Of a stretch of DNA of 64,000 bases, positions 46,295 through 55,435 are shown in pieces; position 1 is the first letter of the stretch, and each line of letters starts with the position of its first letter. The position numbers and the translations under genes were made by a program. The DNA is taken from assembly GCF_000302535.1 (NCBI RefSeq), contig NC_018708.1:1-64000 (forward strand), in the 5' to 3' direction. This DNA comes from Acidovorax sp. KKS102. Lineage in GTDB: Bacteria > Pseudomonadota > Gammaproteobacteria > Burkholderiales > Burkholderiaceae_C. Under the pieces are notes generated by a model that was given only the letters and a program-made list of their open reading frames with translations, was not told the origin of the DNA and ran no database searches.

Positions 46295-47596
46295 TCAGGT
46301 GCTGGCGGGTACGTCCCAGGCGAGCGGGCGAGCGTCCTTGCCCGCCACCGAGTACAGGGCGCCCGGCGCGTTGCGCGTGCGCTGGAAGGCTTCCAGCGTT
46401 TCGCCGCGCATGGCGGCGTAGATGTGCAGGTTGGACACGCCCACGACCGCGCCCAGCTTTTCGAGCATGAAGAAGATCACGCCGTAGCGGATGAGCGCGC
46501 GCCAGTCGCGCGCGCGGACCATGGCGCGCTCTTCCTCGGGCAGGCTGGCGCGCTCGTAGGCGGCCTCTTCGTCGGCCAGGAAGGCGGCGCGGCGCGCGGG
46601 GTCGATCAGGCCGTACAGGAACTGGTTGAGCCGGTACGCCTTGACGCTGCGCTCCAGCGTGAAGGGGTAGCTGCCCGCCAGGCGCTCAGCGCCGGCCAGC
46701 TGCACGTTCACGTGCGCGGCGTGGCGCGCCAGTTCCGCCGCCGGGGGCTCGCCCGCCAGGTTCTCGTACACGGCGGTGGCGATGCCGGTCATGGACGGCA
46801 GGTAGTAGCTGCGGTGCAGGCAGCGCACCTGCGACGACAGCGCGCCGCGCATCACCAGCCACATGATGACCTCGGCGCCTTCCACGCCGCCCAACTCGGC
46901 GAACTCGGCATGCGTCATATTCGCCAGGCGCTCGGGGTCGTTCTCGAACAGGTCCAGGAACTGCTGGTCCCACGCGGTGTTGTTGAAGCCCGCGCGCTCG
47001 CCGTGGACCTGGTGCGACAGGCCGCCCGTGGCGACGATGCCGACCTTGAGCGGCTCGGGGTAGCTCTCGATGGCGCGGCGCAGCGCCTGGCCCAGCCGGT
47101 AGCAGCGCCGCGCCGTGGGAATGGGGAACTGCAGCACGCCCACTTGCAGCGGCACCAGGCGCACGGGCCAGCCGGTGGCCGCGTCGCTGGCGCACAGCAT
47201 GGACAGGGGCGAGAAGCAGCCGTGGTCCAGCGCCCGGTCCTGGAAGAACGACATGTCGAACTCATCCGCCATCAGGCTGCGCCCCAGGTGTGCGGCGAAT
47301 TCCGGGTGGCCCTGCACGCCGGGCAGGTCGCGCGCGCCCGCGCCTTCGTCGGCCACGGCCCAGTGCGGGCCCACGCCCAGCGTGAAGGCCGAGTAGTGGT
47401 CGAAGAAGAACGAGGTGACGTGGTCGTTGTAGATGAACAGCAGCACGTCGGGCTGGCGCTCGTCCACCCAACGGCGCACGGGGTCGAAGGCTTCGAAGAT
47501 GGGCGCCCACACCGGGTCGCCGCGCTTGTCGCGGTCGTAGGCGAAGCCGATGGTGGGCGTGTGCGAGGCGGCGATGCCGCCGATGATGGTGGCCAT
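46295..47596 (-). CDS. galA: Gallate dioxygenase (LigAB-type class III extradiol dioxygenase)
   Basis: The enzyme opens the ring of gallate with Fe(II) and O2 to give 4-oxalomesaconate. The 433-residue protein fuses an N-terminal LigB-type catalytic domain (GGIAASHTPTIG; FIYNDHVTSFFFDHYSAF; TGGLSHQVHG) and a C-terminal LigA-like domain (KAYRLNQFLYGLIDPARRAAF), the size and order of GalA/DesB. The ATG at 47596 is the conserved start, yet no Shine-Dalgarno precedes it: the 53 bp to the upstream stop are filled by an octanucleotide repeat. A protocatechuate-type dioxygenase is a less likely alternative. Confidence 0.85.
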   Translation of the reverse strand: MATIIGGIAASHTPTIGFAYDRDKRGDPVWAPIFEAFDPVRRWVDERQPDVLLFIYNDHVTSFFFDHYSAFTLGVGPHWAVADEGAGARDLPGVQGHPEFAAHLGRSLMADEFDMSFFQDRALDHGCFSPLSMLCASDAATGWPVRLVPLQVGVLQFPIPTARRCYRLGQALRRAIESYPEPLKVGIVATGGLSHQVHGERAGFNNTAWDQQFLDLFENDPERLANMTHAEFAELGGVEGAEVIMWLVMRGALSSQVRCLHRSYYLPSMTGIATAVYENLAGEPPAAELARHAAHVNVQLAGAERLAGSYPFTLERSVKAYRLNQFLYGLIDPARRAAFLADEEAAYERASLPEEERAMVRARDWRALIRYGVIFFMLEKLGAVVGVSNLHIYAAMRGETLEAFQRTRNAPGALYSVAGKDARPLAWDVPAST

Positions 47597-47650
47597 GAAG
47601 GTATGAAGGTATGAAGGTATGAAGGTATGAAGGTATGAAGGTATGAAGGT
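47597..47650. repeat. Octanucleotide repeat (GAAGGTAT) x6.75 before galA
   Basis: Six perfect copies of GAAGGTAT (47597-47644) and a partial seventh fill the whole gap between the tannase stop (47650-47652) and the galA ATG. On the coding strand it reads ATACCTTC repeated, a pyrimidine-rich sequence without ribosome-binding potential, while other genes of this operon have a GGAGACA site. Such short repeats gain or lose units by slippage. Confidence 0.95.
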
Positions 47651-49299
47651 CAGGGGTTGGCGTCGAGCTTGGCCTTGATCCAGGCGAAGGCTTCCTGCAC
47701 GTCGTAGTTGCCGCTGTGGCCCACGAGGTAGGGCAGCTTGAAGCTCACGTCCTTGACGGACGGGTCTTTTTTGATCGCCTGGTACAGCGTCTCCTGCATG
47801 GCAAAGGCCGTGTCGCGGTCCACCATGCCGTGGCGCACGTACCAGTAGGGCGCGGCGTCGGCGCTGGTATTCAGGTAGGCGATGGGGTTGATCAGCTTGA
47901 TCTGCCGGGCCAGCGTGTTGGAGCTGCTGGCGGTGTAGGCGGCCCAGTCCTGGCCGGTGTCGTCCTGGCCCGAGGCGTCGCCCGCGACGGTGTTGTGGTT
48001 CCAGCTCCAGGCGGTGAAGTTGGCGTAGCGGTTGGCGGCGGAGCCGAACAGGTTGGTCTCGCCGCTGATGTTGGGGTTGCCCGTGACGCCCACGGCGTCG
48101 AAGGCCACCACCGACTTGAGCTGCTGGTTGGCCGCCACGTAGGCCACGAACTTGCCGTAGTCGATGTTCGCCACCTTGGCGCTGGTGCCCGTGCCGGTCA
48201 GGGTCAGCCAGTCGTTGGGCAGCGTCGCGCGCGCGGTGGTAAAGCTCCCGCCCAGTTGCGGCACGGCCGTGCCCTTGGCGATCTGGCGCTCGATCTCTTC
48301 CTTCAACTGCGCGGTGACGGCTGCCGCCAGGGTGCTGCTGGTCACGCCCAGGCCCAGGCCGTCGAGGTAGGCGGGGAAGGTGGCGGCGATCTCGGCCGAG
48401 GCCGCTTTCTGCGCGCCCGCGCTGTAGGCCACGCCGCCCAGGGCGGGGGTGTTGGCGTCGCTGCGCACGGCACCGTATTCCCACTCGTAGCCCGCGTCGG
48501 CGTTGCCCAGGTTGTTGATGGGGCAGTAGGCCACGGCGGCGAACACGTCGTCCTTGAGGGTGGATGCGCCCGCGCCGTCGATGCCCGCCGCGCCGATGTC
48601 GGCCAGGTACGGCAGGTAGTCCGCGCTGTTGCCGCTGGCCGCCACCGCCGCCGTCAGCCCGCCGCCGCCGCTGGTGCCGTTGAGCACGATGCGCTCGGCC
48701 GAGCCGGGCATCAGGCTGTCGTTCAGGCGCAGGTAGCGGATGGCGGCCTTGGTGTCCACCACCGGCGCAGGCGCCTTGCCCGCCCAACTGCCGTCCTCGG
48801 CCACGATGCCCCGGCTGCGCGTGCCCACGTTGACCACCACGTAGCCCGCCTTGAGCGCCGCGCCGATGTTGTCGGTGTCGTTGGTGCTGGCGAACGCCTT
48901 GCCTTCGGTGATGGTGGTGGAAACCGCGCTGGCAAACCAGCCGCCGTTGTTGACGGCCACGTACAGCGCCGCCTTCTGGTCGCTGGCCTGGGCCTCTGGC
49001 ACCGAGACGACCATGGTCTGGTAGACGTAGGGATCGGCAATCGTGGTGGCGGTGCCCATCAGGGTCTGCTGGGTGAGCGCCATCTTGACGGGCTTGGCGA
49101 CGTAGACCACGCGGTACTGGCGCACCTTCATGGCCGCGCCGTCCACGGTGACGTTGACGGTGGTGTAGGCGCTGGCGTCGAATTTCAGCGCGGTGTCTTC
49201 CGCGTCGGGCGTGGCGGACGAGCCGCCGCAGGCGGCCATCAGGCCCGCAGCGGACAGCAGCGCAGCGGCGAGGGCGTGGCGTTTGAATCGGGGTTGCAT
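47650..49299 (-). CDS. Tannase-like esterase (subtype B), lipoprotein
   Basis: Tannases hydrolyse galloyl esters to release gallic acid. The 549-residue protein has an N-terminal signal with a lipobox-like AACGGS and an alpha/beta-hydrolase domain with nucleophile motif GTSGGGG (LNGTSGGGGLTAAV), and a C-terminal lid and catalytic end (PYLVGHSGNYDVQEAF with a His). AGGAGACACCC precedes the ATG at 49299. It is directly upstream of gallate dioxygenase and downstream of TRAP genes, which supports a role in tannin use. A 3-hydroxybutyrate-oligomer hydrolase is an alternative reading. Confidence 0.75.
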   Translation of the reverse strand: MQPRFKRHALAAALLSAAGLMAACGGSSATPDAEDTALKFDASAYTTVNVTVDGAAMKVRQYRVVYVAKPVKMALTQQTLMGTATTIADPYVYQTMVVSVPEAQASDQKAALYVAVNNGGWFASAVSTTITEGKAFASTNDTDNIGAALKAGYVVVNVGTRSRGIVAEDGSWAGKAPAPVVDTKAAIRYLRLNDSLMPGSAERIVLNGTSGGGGLTAAVAASGNSADYLPYLADIGAAGIDGAGASTLKDDVFAAVAYCPINNLGNADAGYEWEYGAVRSDANTPALGGVAYSAGAQKAASAEIAATFPAYLDGLGLGVTSSTLAAAVTAQLKEEIERQIAKGTAVPQLGGSFTTARATLPNDWLTLTGTGTSAKVANIDYGKFVAYVAANQQLKSVVAFDAVGVTGNPNISGETNLFGSAANRYANFTAWSWNHNTVAGDASGQDDTGQDWAAYTASSSNTLARQIKLINPIAYLNTSADAAPYWYVRHGMVDRDTAFAMQETLYQAIKKDPSVKDVSFKLPYLVGHSGNYDVQEAFAWIKAKLDANP

Positions 49300-49338
49300 G
49301 GGTGTCTCCTTGTCGTGGTGTGTGTCGTCAGCAAAAAC

Positions 49339-50370
49339 TCACTGCGCCTGGTACTTGGCGATCAGGTCGCGCGCGTCCTTGAGCAGCTGCGCGCCGTCCA
49401 GGCCCTTGGCGGTGGTGTCCTTCACCCAGTCGGCCGCGAGCTTGTCGCCCAGCTTTTTCCAGGCGGCCAGTTCCCTGGCGGGGATCACGTTGTGGGCGTT
49501 TTTGGCGGTGAGCTTGTTGCCCTCGGCGTCGGCCTGCACGAAGGCTTTGCCGATGCGGCCCGAGAGGTCGCGGCCGGAATTGGCGTCGATGACCTTTTTC
49601 AGGTCGGCGGGCAGCGATTCGTACTTGGCCTTGTTCATGGCGAAGACGAAGGTGGACGTGTAGAACGCGGCCTCGGCGGGGTCGGTTTCGGAGTGGTACT
49701 TGGCCAGCTCGTCGAGCTTGACCGAGGGCACCACTTCATAAGGCACCACGGCGCCGTCGATCACGCCCTTGGACAGCGCGTCGCCCACCTGCGGCACGGG
49801 CATGGACACGGGCGTGGCGCCCAGCATGGCGATGAACTTGTTGGTCAGGCGCGTGGGCGCGCGCAGCTTGAGCCCGCGCAAGTCGGCCATGCCGCGCACG
49901 GGCTTGGACGCCATGTGGAACACGCCGGGGCCGTGGACGTGGAAGGCCAGCGGATGCACGTCCTTGAACTCGGCCTGGCTGTGCAGCTGCGTGTAGTCCC
50001 ACAGGGCCTTGCTGGTGGCCTCGGGGCTTTTCATGGTGAAGGGCAGCTCGAACGCTTCCAGGCTGGGGAAGCGCCCGGCCGTGTAGCCGGGCAGCGTCCA
50101 CACCACGTCGGCCACGCCGTCGCGCACCTGGTCGAAAAGCTGCGGCGGCGTGCCGCCGAGCTGCATCGACGGGTAGAGCTGGCACTTCATGCGCTGGTTC
50201 GACTCCTTGGCGACCTTGTCGCACCAGGGCTGGATGAACAGCGTGTTCGCGAACGACGTGGGCGGCAGGAAGAAGTGCACTTTCAGCGTGACTTCTTGCT
50301 GTGCTTGCGCGGGCAGCGCGAAGGCGGCGGACAGGCCGAAGGCGGCCAGGGCATGGCGAAGCGTTTTCAT
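49339..50370 (-). CDS. TRAP transporter substrate-binding protein (DctP family)
   Basis: The 343-residue periplasmic binding protein has a signal peptide ending near LPAQAQQ and the DctP fold with the Arg-containing ligand loop (PVRGMADLRGLKLRAPTRLTNKFIAMLGATPVSMP). It hands an organic acid to the DctQ/DctM membrane pair. GGAGACAACCCC precedes the ATG at 50370. The ligand is inferred to be gallate or a related aromatic acid from its neighbours. Confidence 0.92.
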   Translation of the reverse strand: MKTLRHALAAFGLSAAFALPAQAQQEVTLKVHFFLPPTSFANTLFIQPWCDKVAKESNQRMKCQLYPSMQLGGTPPQLFDQVRDGVADVVWTLPGYTAGRFPSLEAFELPFTMKSPEATSKALWDYTQLHSQAEFKDVHPLAFHVHGPGVFHMASKPVRGMADLRGLKLRAPTRLTNKFIAMLGATPVSMPVPQVGDALSKGVIDGAVVPYEVVPSVKLDELAKYHSETDPAEAAFYTSTFVFAMNKAKYESLPADLKKVIDANSGRDLSGRIGKAFVQADAEGNKLTAKNAHNVIPARELAAWKKLGDKLAADWVKDTTAKGLDGAQLLKDARDLIAKYQAQ

Positions 50371-50391
50371 GGGGTTGTCTCCGGTAAAGAA

Positions 50392-51714
50392 TCAGGTGAG
50401 CCGGTGCACCAGCCACAGCGCGGTGGCGGGGAAGGCGATGAGCAGCGCGAGCCGCATCGCGTCGGTGATGAGGAAGGGCACCACGCCCTTGTAGGTCTCG
50501 ACCATGGGCACGTCGCGCGCCAGGCCGTTCATGATGTAGACGTTCAGGCCCACGGGCGGGAAGATCATCCCGACCTCGCACACGGTCAGGATCAGGATGC
50601 CGAACCACAGCGCCTTGTCGGCGGCGGGCAGGCCGAAGAAGTCCATGCCCATGATGACGGGGAACAGCGTGGGCACGGTGAGCAGGATCATGCTCATCTC
50701 GTCCATCACGCAGCCCAGGGCCACGTAGAACAGCATCACGCCCGCCATCACCAGCAGCGGCGGAATGCTCAGGTGCCCCACCAGCTCGGCCAGTTGCGTG
50801 GGCAGCTGCGACAGGGCCAGCGCGCCGTTGATCATGTCGGCGCCGATGAAGATCAGGAAGATCATCCCGCTGGTCTGCGCCGTGGTGCGCACGGCGGCCA
50901 CGAACTTCTCGCGGTCCATCTGACGCCGCGCCAGGGTGATGATGCCGGTGAGCACGTTGCCGATGGCCGCGCCCTCGGTGGCGGTGAACAGCCCGCCGTA
51001 GATGCCGCCGAACACCACCGCGAAGATGGCGACGATGGGCCACACCCGCAGGGCCGAGGCCAGCACCTCGGCGCCCGACGCGCGCTGCGCCGCCGGGGCC
51101 TGGTCGGGGTGGATGCGCACGATGACGGCGATCGCCAGGATGTAGCCCACCGCCGCGATGAGCGCGGGCACGTAGGCGGCCAGGAACATCTTGGTGATGT
51201 TCTGCTCGGTCAGGATGGCATAGACCATGAGCGTGACCGAGGGCGGCAGCAGCACGCCCATGGTGCCGCCGGTGGCCAGCGCCGCCGTGGCCAGCCGCCC
51301 CGAGTAGCCGATGCGCCGCATCTGCGGATAGGCCACCTGCGCGATGGTGGCGGTGGTGGCCACCGTGGAGCCCGAGATGGAGCCGAACGCCGCGCAGGCC
51401 AGCACACCCGCCATCGCCATGCCGCCACGGAAGCGCCCCAGCAGCGCGTTGGCGAAGTCGAACAGCGCCTTGGACAGCCCGCCCTGCACGGCCATGGCGC
51501 CCATGAGCATGAACAGCGGGATCACCGACAGGTCGTATACCGACACGCGGCCGTACACCGAGTTCTTGAGCTGCGCCAAGAGCGGCATCCAGCCCGACAG
51601 GCACACGTAGCCCACGGCGCCGGGCACGAACATGGCGATGGCGATGGGCACGCGCACGGCCATCAGCGCGAGCATGCCGACGAACATCGCCAGACCGATC
51701 TGCATCGTGGTCAT
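50392..51714 (-). CDS. TRAP transporter large permease (DctM)
   Basis: The 440-residue protein has about twelve membrane segments and the DctM pattern (MAVQGGLSKALFDFANALLGRFRGGMA; GTMGVLLPPSVTLMVYAIL). It is the ion-coupled transport subunit. Its ATG at 51714 overlaps the DctQ stop by ATGA, and dctP follows 21 bp after it, so dctQ, dctM and dctP form one unit. Confidence 0.94.
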   Translation of the reverse strand: MTTMQIGLAMFVGMLALMAVRVPIAIAMFVPGAVGYVCLSGWMPLLAQLKNSVYGRVSVYDLSVIPLFMLMGAMAVQGGLSKALFDFANALLGRFRGGMAMAGVLACAAFGSISGSTVATTATIAQVAYPQMRRIGYSGRLATAALATGGTMGVLLPPSVTLMVYAILTEQNITKMFLAAYVPALIAAVGYILAIAVIVRIHPDQAPAAQRASGAEVLASALRVWPIVAIFAVVFGGIYGGLFTATEGAAIGNVLTGIITLARRQMDREKFVAAVRTTAQTSGMIFLIFIGADMINGALALSQLPTQLAELVGHLSIPPLLVMAGVMLFYVALGCVMDEMSMILLTVPTLFPVIMGMDFFGLPAADKALWFGILILTVCEVGMIFPPVGLNVYIMNGLARDVPMVETYKGVVPFLITDAMRLALLIAFPATALWLVHRLT

Positions 51715-52226
51715 GCCGTCACCTCTCTATCACCGCGCAGCAGGGCCGCGCCTTGCACGGCGCCGATGGCCACGCACAGCGCCAGGCCGGGCAGCATCAG
51801 CAGGTAGGGAATCCACAGCGGCAGGTCCATGAGCATGGAGCGCTCGCCCGCCGCGTAAATGTCGATGCCGCCCACGGCCACGCGCCACGTGACGAGCGCC
51901 AGCACGGCGGTGTAGAGCAGCACGCCCAGCGCGTCCATGCGGCGCTGCGCGGCGGCGCTGGCGCCGGTGGTGAAGAAGTCCACGATGATGTTCGCGCGCC
52001 GGAACTGCGTGTACGGCAGGAACGAGGTGACGACCACCGCGCAGCCCAGCTGCACCAGCTCCACGTCGCCCAGGATGGGGTGGGAAAAGAAGGCGCGGCC
52101 GACCACGCTCACCGTGGTCATCAGCGCCACGGCGATGAGCACCAGCGCGCCGACGGCCGCGCTCGCGTCGCAGCATTGCTCCAGCCTGCGCATGGCGGGC
52201 GACGTTGGTACCTGGGGTTCTTCCAT
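51711..52226 (-). CDS. TRAP transporter small permease (DctQ)
   Basis: The 171-residue protein has four membrane segments typical of DctQ (VGALVLIAVALMTTVSVVGRAFF; GDVELVQLGCAVVVTSFLPYTQFRRANIIVDF). GGAGACA lies upstream of the ATG at 52226. It heads the dctQ-dctM-dctP-tannase-galA-porin run and is divergent from the LysR gene. Confidence 0.93.
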   Translation of the reverse strand: MEEPQVPTSPAMRRLEQCCDASAAVGALVLIAVALMTTVSVVGRAFFSHPILGDVELVQLGCAVVVTSFLPYTQFRRANIIVDFFTTGASAAAQRRMDALGVLLYTAVLALVTWRVAVGGIDIYAAGERSMLMDLPLWIPYLLMLPGLALCVAIGAVQGAALLRGDREVTA

Positions 52227-52378
52227 CGTGTCTGTCTCCTAGGGTTCGGTACTCGCCCGGGTCTTTGCGCACCGTCAAACAAGCTGCATTCGGCGGCTGC
52301 CATTCGATGACCTGGGTCAATGGCAGCGAAGTCTAGAAACCGGACCCCACGGCCGGAAGATGCCGCGTTGGCCTGCGC

Positions 52379-52395
52379 GATAACCGGCCGTTATC
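52379..52395. promoter_or_regulatory. Candidate LysR box
   Basis: GATAAC-CGGCC-GTTATC has 6-bp inverted arms and contains the T-N11-A pattern of LysR-type binding sites. It lies 10 bp before the LysR start codon in the divergent region with the TRAP/tannase operon. A related GGTTATCC follows at 52399. Confidence 0.55.
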
Positions 52396-52405
52396 ATGGT
52401 TATCC

Positions 52406-53308
52406 ATGAAGCTCACGAGCCTGCGCGCCCTGATCACCGCCGTGGAAGAAGGCAGCCTGCGCGCGGCGGGCAAGCGGCTGCGCATCTCGCAGCCAGCCCT
52501 CACCAAGCTCATCCGCGAGCTGGAGCGCGAGCTGTCCACCACGCTGCTGGTGCGCTCCACCACGGGCGTGGCCGCCACAGCGCAGGGCCGCGCGCTGTAC
52601 GAGCGCGCCGTGGCGGCCGACCGCGAGCTGGCGCAAGCGGTGGAGCAGATCCGCCAGCTCGACGGGGACATGACGGGCTCTCTGACCATCGGCGCTGTGC
52701 CGCTGGCCGTGATGCTGCTGGTGCCCGAGACGCTGCGCACCTTCGGGCGCGAGTTCCCGGGCATCCAGCTGCGCATCTACGAGGAGCTGTACATCGCGCA
52801 GCTCACGCGCCTGCGCAAGGGCGAGGTGGACATCGCCCTGGGCCCGCTGCCTGAGCACCTGCCGCCCGGCGAGTTCGCCGTGGAGACGCTGATGCCCATC
52901 GACATGGTCATCGTTGTGCGCAAGGGCAACCCGCTGGCCCGCGCCCGCAGCCTGGCCGAGCTGGCCCGCGCACCCTGGGTGTACACGGGCGCCAACGCGG
53001 ATTCGGGCTACGCCAGGACGCTGTTCGAAACCCACGGCCTGCCGCCGCCGCCCGCCGGCGCGCTGGTCAACTCCACGCTGGGCCTGCTGTCCATCGTCGC
53101 CAGCGGCAACTGCGTGGGCCTGCTGCCGCGCCAGATCGCCGTGCACCCGTTCGCGGTGCAGCACCTGCAGGTGGTGGCGGTGGCCGAAGGGCCGCTCAGG
53201 CTGAGCCTGGGCGCGCTGGCCCGCGCCGACGCGGCGCTCAAGCCTGCCGTGCGCCATTTCATGGCCCATTTGCACCGCGCGGCGCACCACCTGAGCAACA
53301 CGTTCTAA
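52406..53308 (+). CDS. LysR-family transcriptional regulator
   Basis: The 300-residue protein has an N-terminal winged helix (LRALITAVEEGSLRAAGKRLRISQPALTKLIRELE) and a substrate-binding co-inducer domain. It is divergent from the dctQMP-tannase-galA-porin genes with a shared 179-bp gap that holds a T-N11-A palindrome, so it is their probable activator, perhaps with gallate as co-inducer. The start is the ATG at 52406. Confidence 0.92.
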   Translation: MKLTSLRALITAVEEGSLRAAGKRLRISQPALTKLIRELERELSTTLLVRSTTGVAATAQGRALYERAVAADRELAQAVEQIRQLDGDMTGSLTIGAVPLAVMLLVPETLRTFGREFPGIQLRIYEELYIAQLTRLRKGEVDIALGPLPEHLPPGEFAVETLMPIDMVIVVRKGNPLARARSLAELARAPWVYTGANADSGYARTLFETHGLPPPPAGALVNSTLGLLSIVASGNCVGLLPRQIAVHPFAVQHLQVVAVAEGPLRLSLGALARADAALKPAVRHFMAHLHRAAHHLSNTF

Positions 53309-53324
53309 GACAATCGAAGCCACC

Positions 53325-54425
53325 ATGACCCACGCACACCGATCCGCCACCCCTGTTTCCACCCACGACACCACGCGCATTGACGACACGCGCATCAAGG
53401 CCGTGCGGCCGCTGATCACGCCCGCGCTGCTGCAGGAATGGCTGCCCGCGCCCGAGGCCGCTCAGGCCCTGGTCGAGACCAGCCGCGCCGCCATCTCGCG
53501 CGTGCTGCACGGGCAGGACGACCGGCTCATCGTGGTGGTGGGGCCATGCTCCATCCACGACCATGGCCAAGCCATGGAGTACGCGCGCTCCTTGAAGGAA
53601 CAAGCCGACGCGCTGGCGCAGGACCTGCTGGTGGTTATGCGCGTCTACTTCGAAAAGCCGCGCACCACCGTGGGCTGGAAGGGCTACATCAACGACCCGC
53701 ACCTGGACGGCAGCTTTGCCATCAACGAGGGGCTGGAGCTGGCCCGCCAGCTGCTGCTGGACGTGCTGGCGCTGGGACTGCCGGTGGGCACCGAATTTTT
53801 GGACCTGCTCTCGCCGCAGTTCATCAGTGACCTGGTGAGCTGGGGCGCCATCGGCGCGCGCACCACCGAGAGCCAGAGCCACCGCCAGCTGGCCAGCGGG
53901 TTGAGTTGCCCCGTGGGTTTCAAAAACGGTACCGACGGCGGCGTGAAGGTGGCGAGTGACGCCATCCTGGCGGCCAGCGCCGCGCACGCCTTCATGGGCA
54001 TGACCAAGATGGGCCAGGCCGCGATTTTTGAAACGCGCGGTAACCAGGACTGCCACGTGATCCTGCGCGGTGGCAAGCAGCCCAACTACAGCGCCGCCGA
54101 TGTGGACGCAACCTGCGCCGTGCTCAAGGCCGCCGGCCTGCGCGAGCAGGTGATGATCGACGTGAGCCATGCCAACAGCAGCAAGCAGCACCAGCGCCAG
54201 ATCACCGTGGCGGCAGAAGTGGCGCAGCAGATTGCCGCAGGCGACGCACGCATCACCGGCCTGATGATCGAGAGCCACCTGCAGGAAGGCCGACAGGACA
54301 TCGTGCCCGGTCAGCCGCTGGCGCAAGGCGTGTCGGTGACCGATGCCTGCATCAGCATGGCGCAGACCGTGCCAGTGCTCGAAGGGCTGGCGGCGGCCGT
54401 GCGGGCACGGCGCCAGAAAGCCTGA
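53325..54425 (+). CDS. aroG: 3-deoxy-7-phosphoheptulonate synthase (DAHP synthase)
   Basis: The first enzyme of the shikimate pathway condenses phosphoenolpyruvate and erythrose 4-phosphate. The 366-residue protein is of the type I, AroFGH class: VVVGPCSIHD with the metal Cys, MRVYFEKPRTTVGWKG, GARTTESQSHR, GFKNGTDG, and DVSHANSSKQH. The class is normally feedback-inhibited by an aromatic amino acid; which one cannot be told. It starts 16 bp after the LysR stop and may be co-transcribed. Confidence 0.94.
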   Translation: MTHAHRSATPVSTHDTTRIDDTRIKAVRPLITPALLQEWLPAPEAAQALVETSRAAISRVLHGQDDRLIVVVGPCSIHDHGQAMEYARSLKEQADALAQDLLVVMRVYFEKPRTTVGWKGYINDPHLDGSFAINEGLELARQLLLDVLALGLPVGTEFLDLLSPQFISDLVSWGAIGARTTESQSHRQLASGLSCPVGFKNGTDGGVKVASDAILAASAAHAFMGMTKMGQAAIFETRGNQDCHVILRGGKQPNYSAADVDATCAVLKAAGLREQVMIDVSHANSSKQHQRQITVAAEVAQQIAAGDARITGLMIESHLQEGRQDIVPGQPLAQGVSVTDACISMAQTVPVLEGLAAAVRARRQKA

Positions 54426-54443
54426 CGGGCACCGCAGCAGCGG

Positions 54444-54935
54444 TCAGCCCCGGGGCGGGCGTGGGGCGCCGGTGTCGATGTTGCGCGCTGTGGCGAGCAG
54501 CGTGGCGCACAGCCGCTCCTGCCCCGCGGCATCCACCGCCCACACATCGGCCGCGCAGACGGTGAGCAGGCGCCCCGCATCCACCACACGGCCGCGCGCC
54601 CGCAGGCATTCGCCCTGCGCGGGGGCCACAATTTTCAGGGTGGTGTCCACCGTGGCATTGGTCCAGCCGGGCGGCAACACACTGCCTGCCGCGGCCACCG
54701 CCGCAAAGTCGGCCACCGCAAACACGGCCGTGGCCTGCAACTGACCGGGGCGAAAGCTGAAGGCCTCGCTCACCGGTATCTCCACCTCCACCCGCCCGGG
54801 CTCGGCATGCACAAAGCGCAGCCCCAGTGTGCGGGCCATGGGCATGGCCAGCACCATGCCTTTCAAGGCTTCCATCATGGCTTGGGGTGGGTGGGACTCG
54901 GTATCGCTGGACTGGGGTATCGGTGGAACAGTCAT
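54444..54935 (-). CDS. PaaI-family hotdog thioesterase
   Basis: The 163-residue protein has the hotdog thioesterase pattern (LGLRFVHAEPGRVEVEIPVSEAFSFRPGQLQATAVFAVADFAA) with the acyl-CoA binding segment around VDTTLKIVAPAQGECL. It would hydrolyse an acyl-CoA. It follows the MerR gene by 41 bp on the same strand. Confidence 0.85.
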   Translation of the reverse strand: MTVPPIPQSSDTESHPPQAMMEALKGMVLAMPMARTLGLRFVHAEPGRVEVEIPVSEAFSFRPGQLQATAVFAVADFAAVAAAGSVLPPGWTNATVDTTLKIVAPAQGECLRARGRVVDAGRLLTVCAADVWAVDAAGQERLCATLLATARNIDTGAPRPPRG

Positions 54936-54976
54936 GGTGGTTGTCTCCTGGTGAGGGGGTTGTGCGGGCCCGTGGG

Positions 54977-55435
54977 CTAGGGCTTGCGGGCTGCCGGTCC
55001 GCGCACACGCGGCCAGGGTCTGGCGGGTGTTGTGGCGGTGCCCGAGCGGGTTTGCCGCGCCGCAGATGACGACCGCTGCGGCTGCTGGCGCAACGGGTTG
55101 AGCAACCAGGCCTGGTGCGCCTGCACCGTGGATTTTTGGGACTGCAGGGCAGCGATCTGCTGGTCGATGGCGTCCACACGCTCCTCCAAGGCCTGCACCA
55201 TGTCATCAATGCCCAGGGTGCCGGCGCGGTATTCGTCCAGGCGCAGCGCTATCTGCGGCAGGCTGAAGCCCAACTGCCGCGACATGGCAATGAACACCAC
55301 CTCGCGCCGCATGCGGGCCGGGTAGTCGCGATAGCCGTTGGCCCGGCGGTCCGGGCGGATGAGGCCCAGCCGCTCGTAGTGGCGCAGCGCGTGGACGGAC
55401 ACCGAGGCCTGTTGTGCGAGTTCGGAAATCTGCAT
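54977..55435 (-). CDS. MerR-family transcriptional regulator
   Basis: The 152-residue protein has an N-terminal MerR winged helix (MQISELAQQASVSVHALRHYERLGLIRPDRRANGYRDYP), a coiled-coil dimerisation region and a basic, low-complexity tail. It is the first gene before the thioesterase gene, which it may regulate. The upstream region to the multidomain signalling gene is 310 bp. Confidence 0.9.
   Translation of the reverse strand: MQISELAQQASVSVHALRHYERLGLIRPDRRANGYRDYPARMRREVVFIAMSRQLGFSLPQIALRLDEYRAGTLGIDDMVQALEERVDAIDQQIAALQSQKSTVQAHQAWLLNPLRQQPQRSSSAARQTRSGTATTPARPWPRVRGPAARKP

Noticed and set aside
47597..47650. Possible CRISPR-like array
   Set aside because: The repeats are 8 bp, adjacent and without spacers, so this is a simple sequence repeat. 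No CRISPR array is present in the window.
47716..51807. Plus-strand open frame of 1363 codons
   Set aside because: It runs antisense to tannase, dctP and dctM, all recognisable; the His/Gly/Val/Gln-rich product is typical of a third-position GC artefact.
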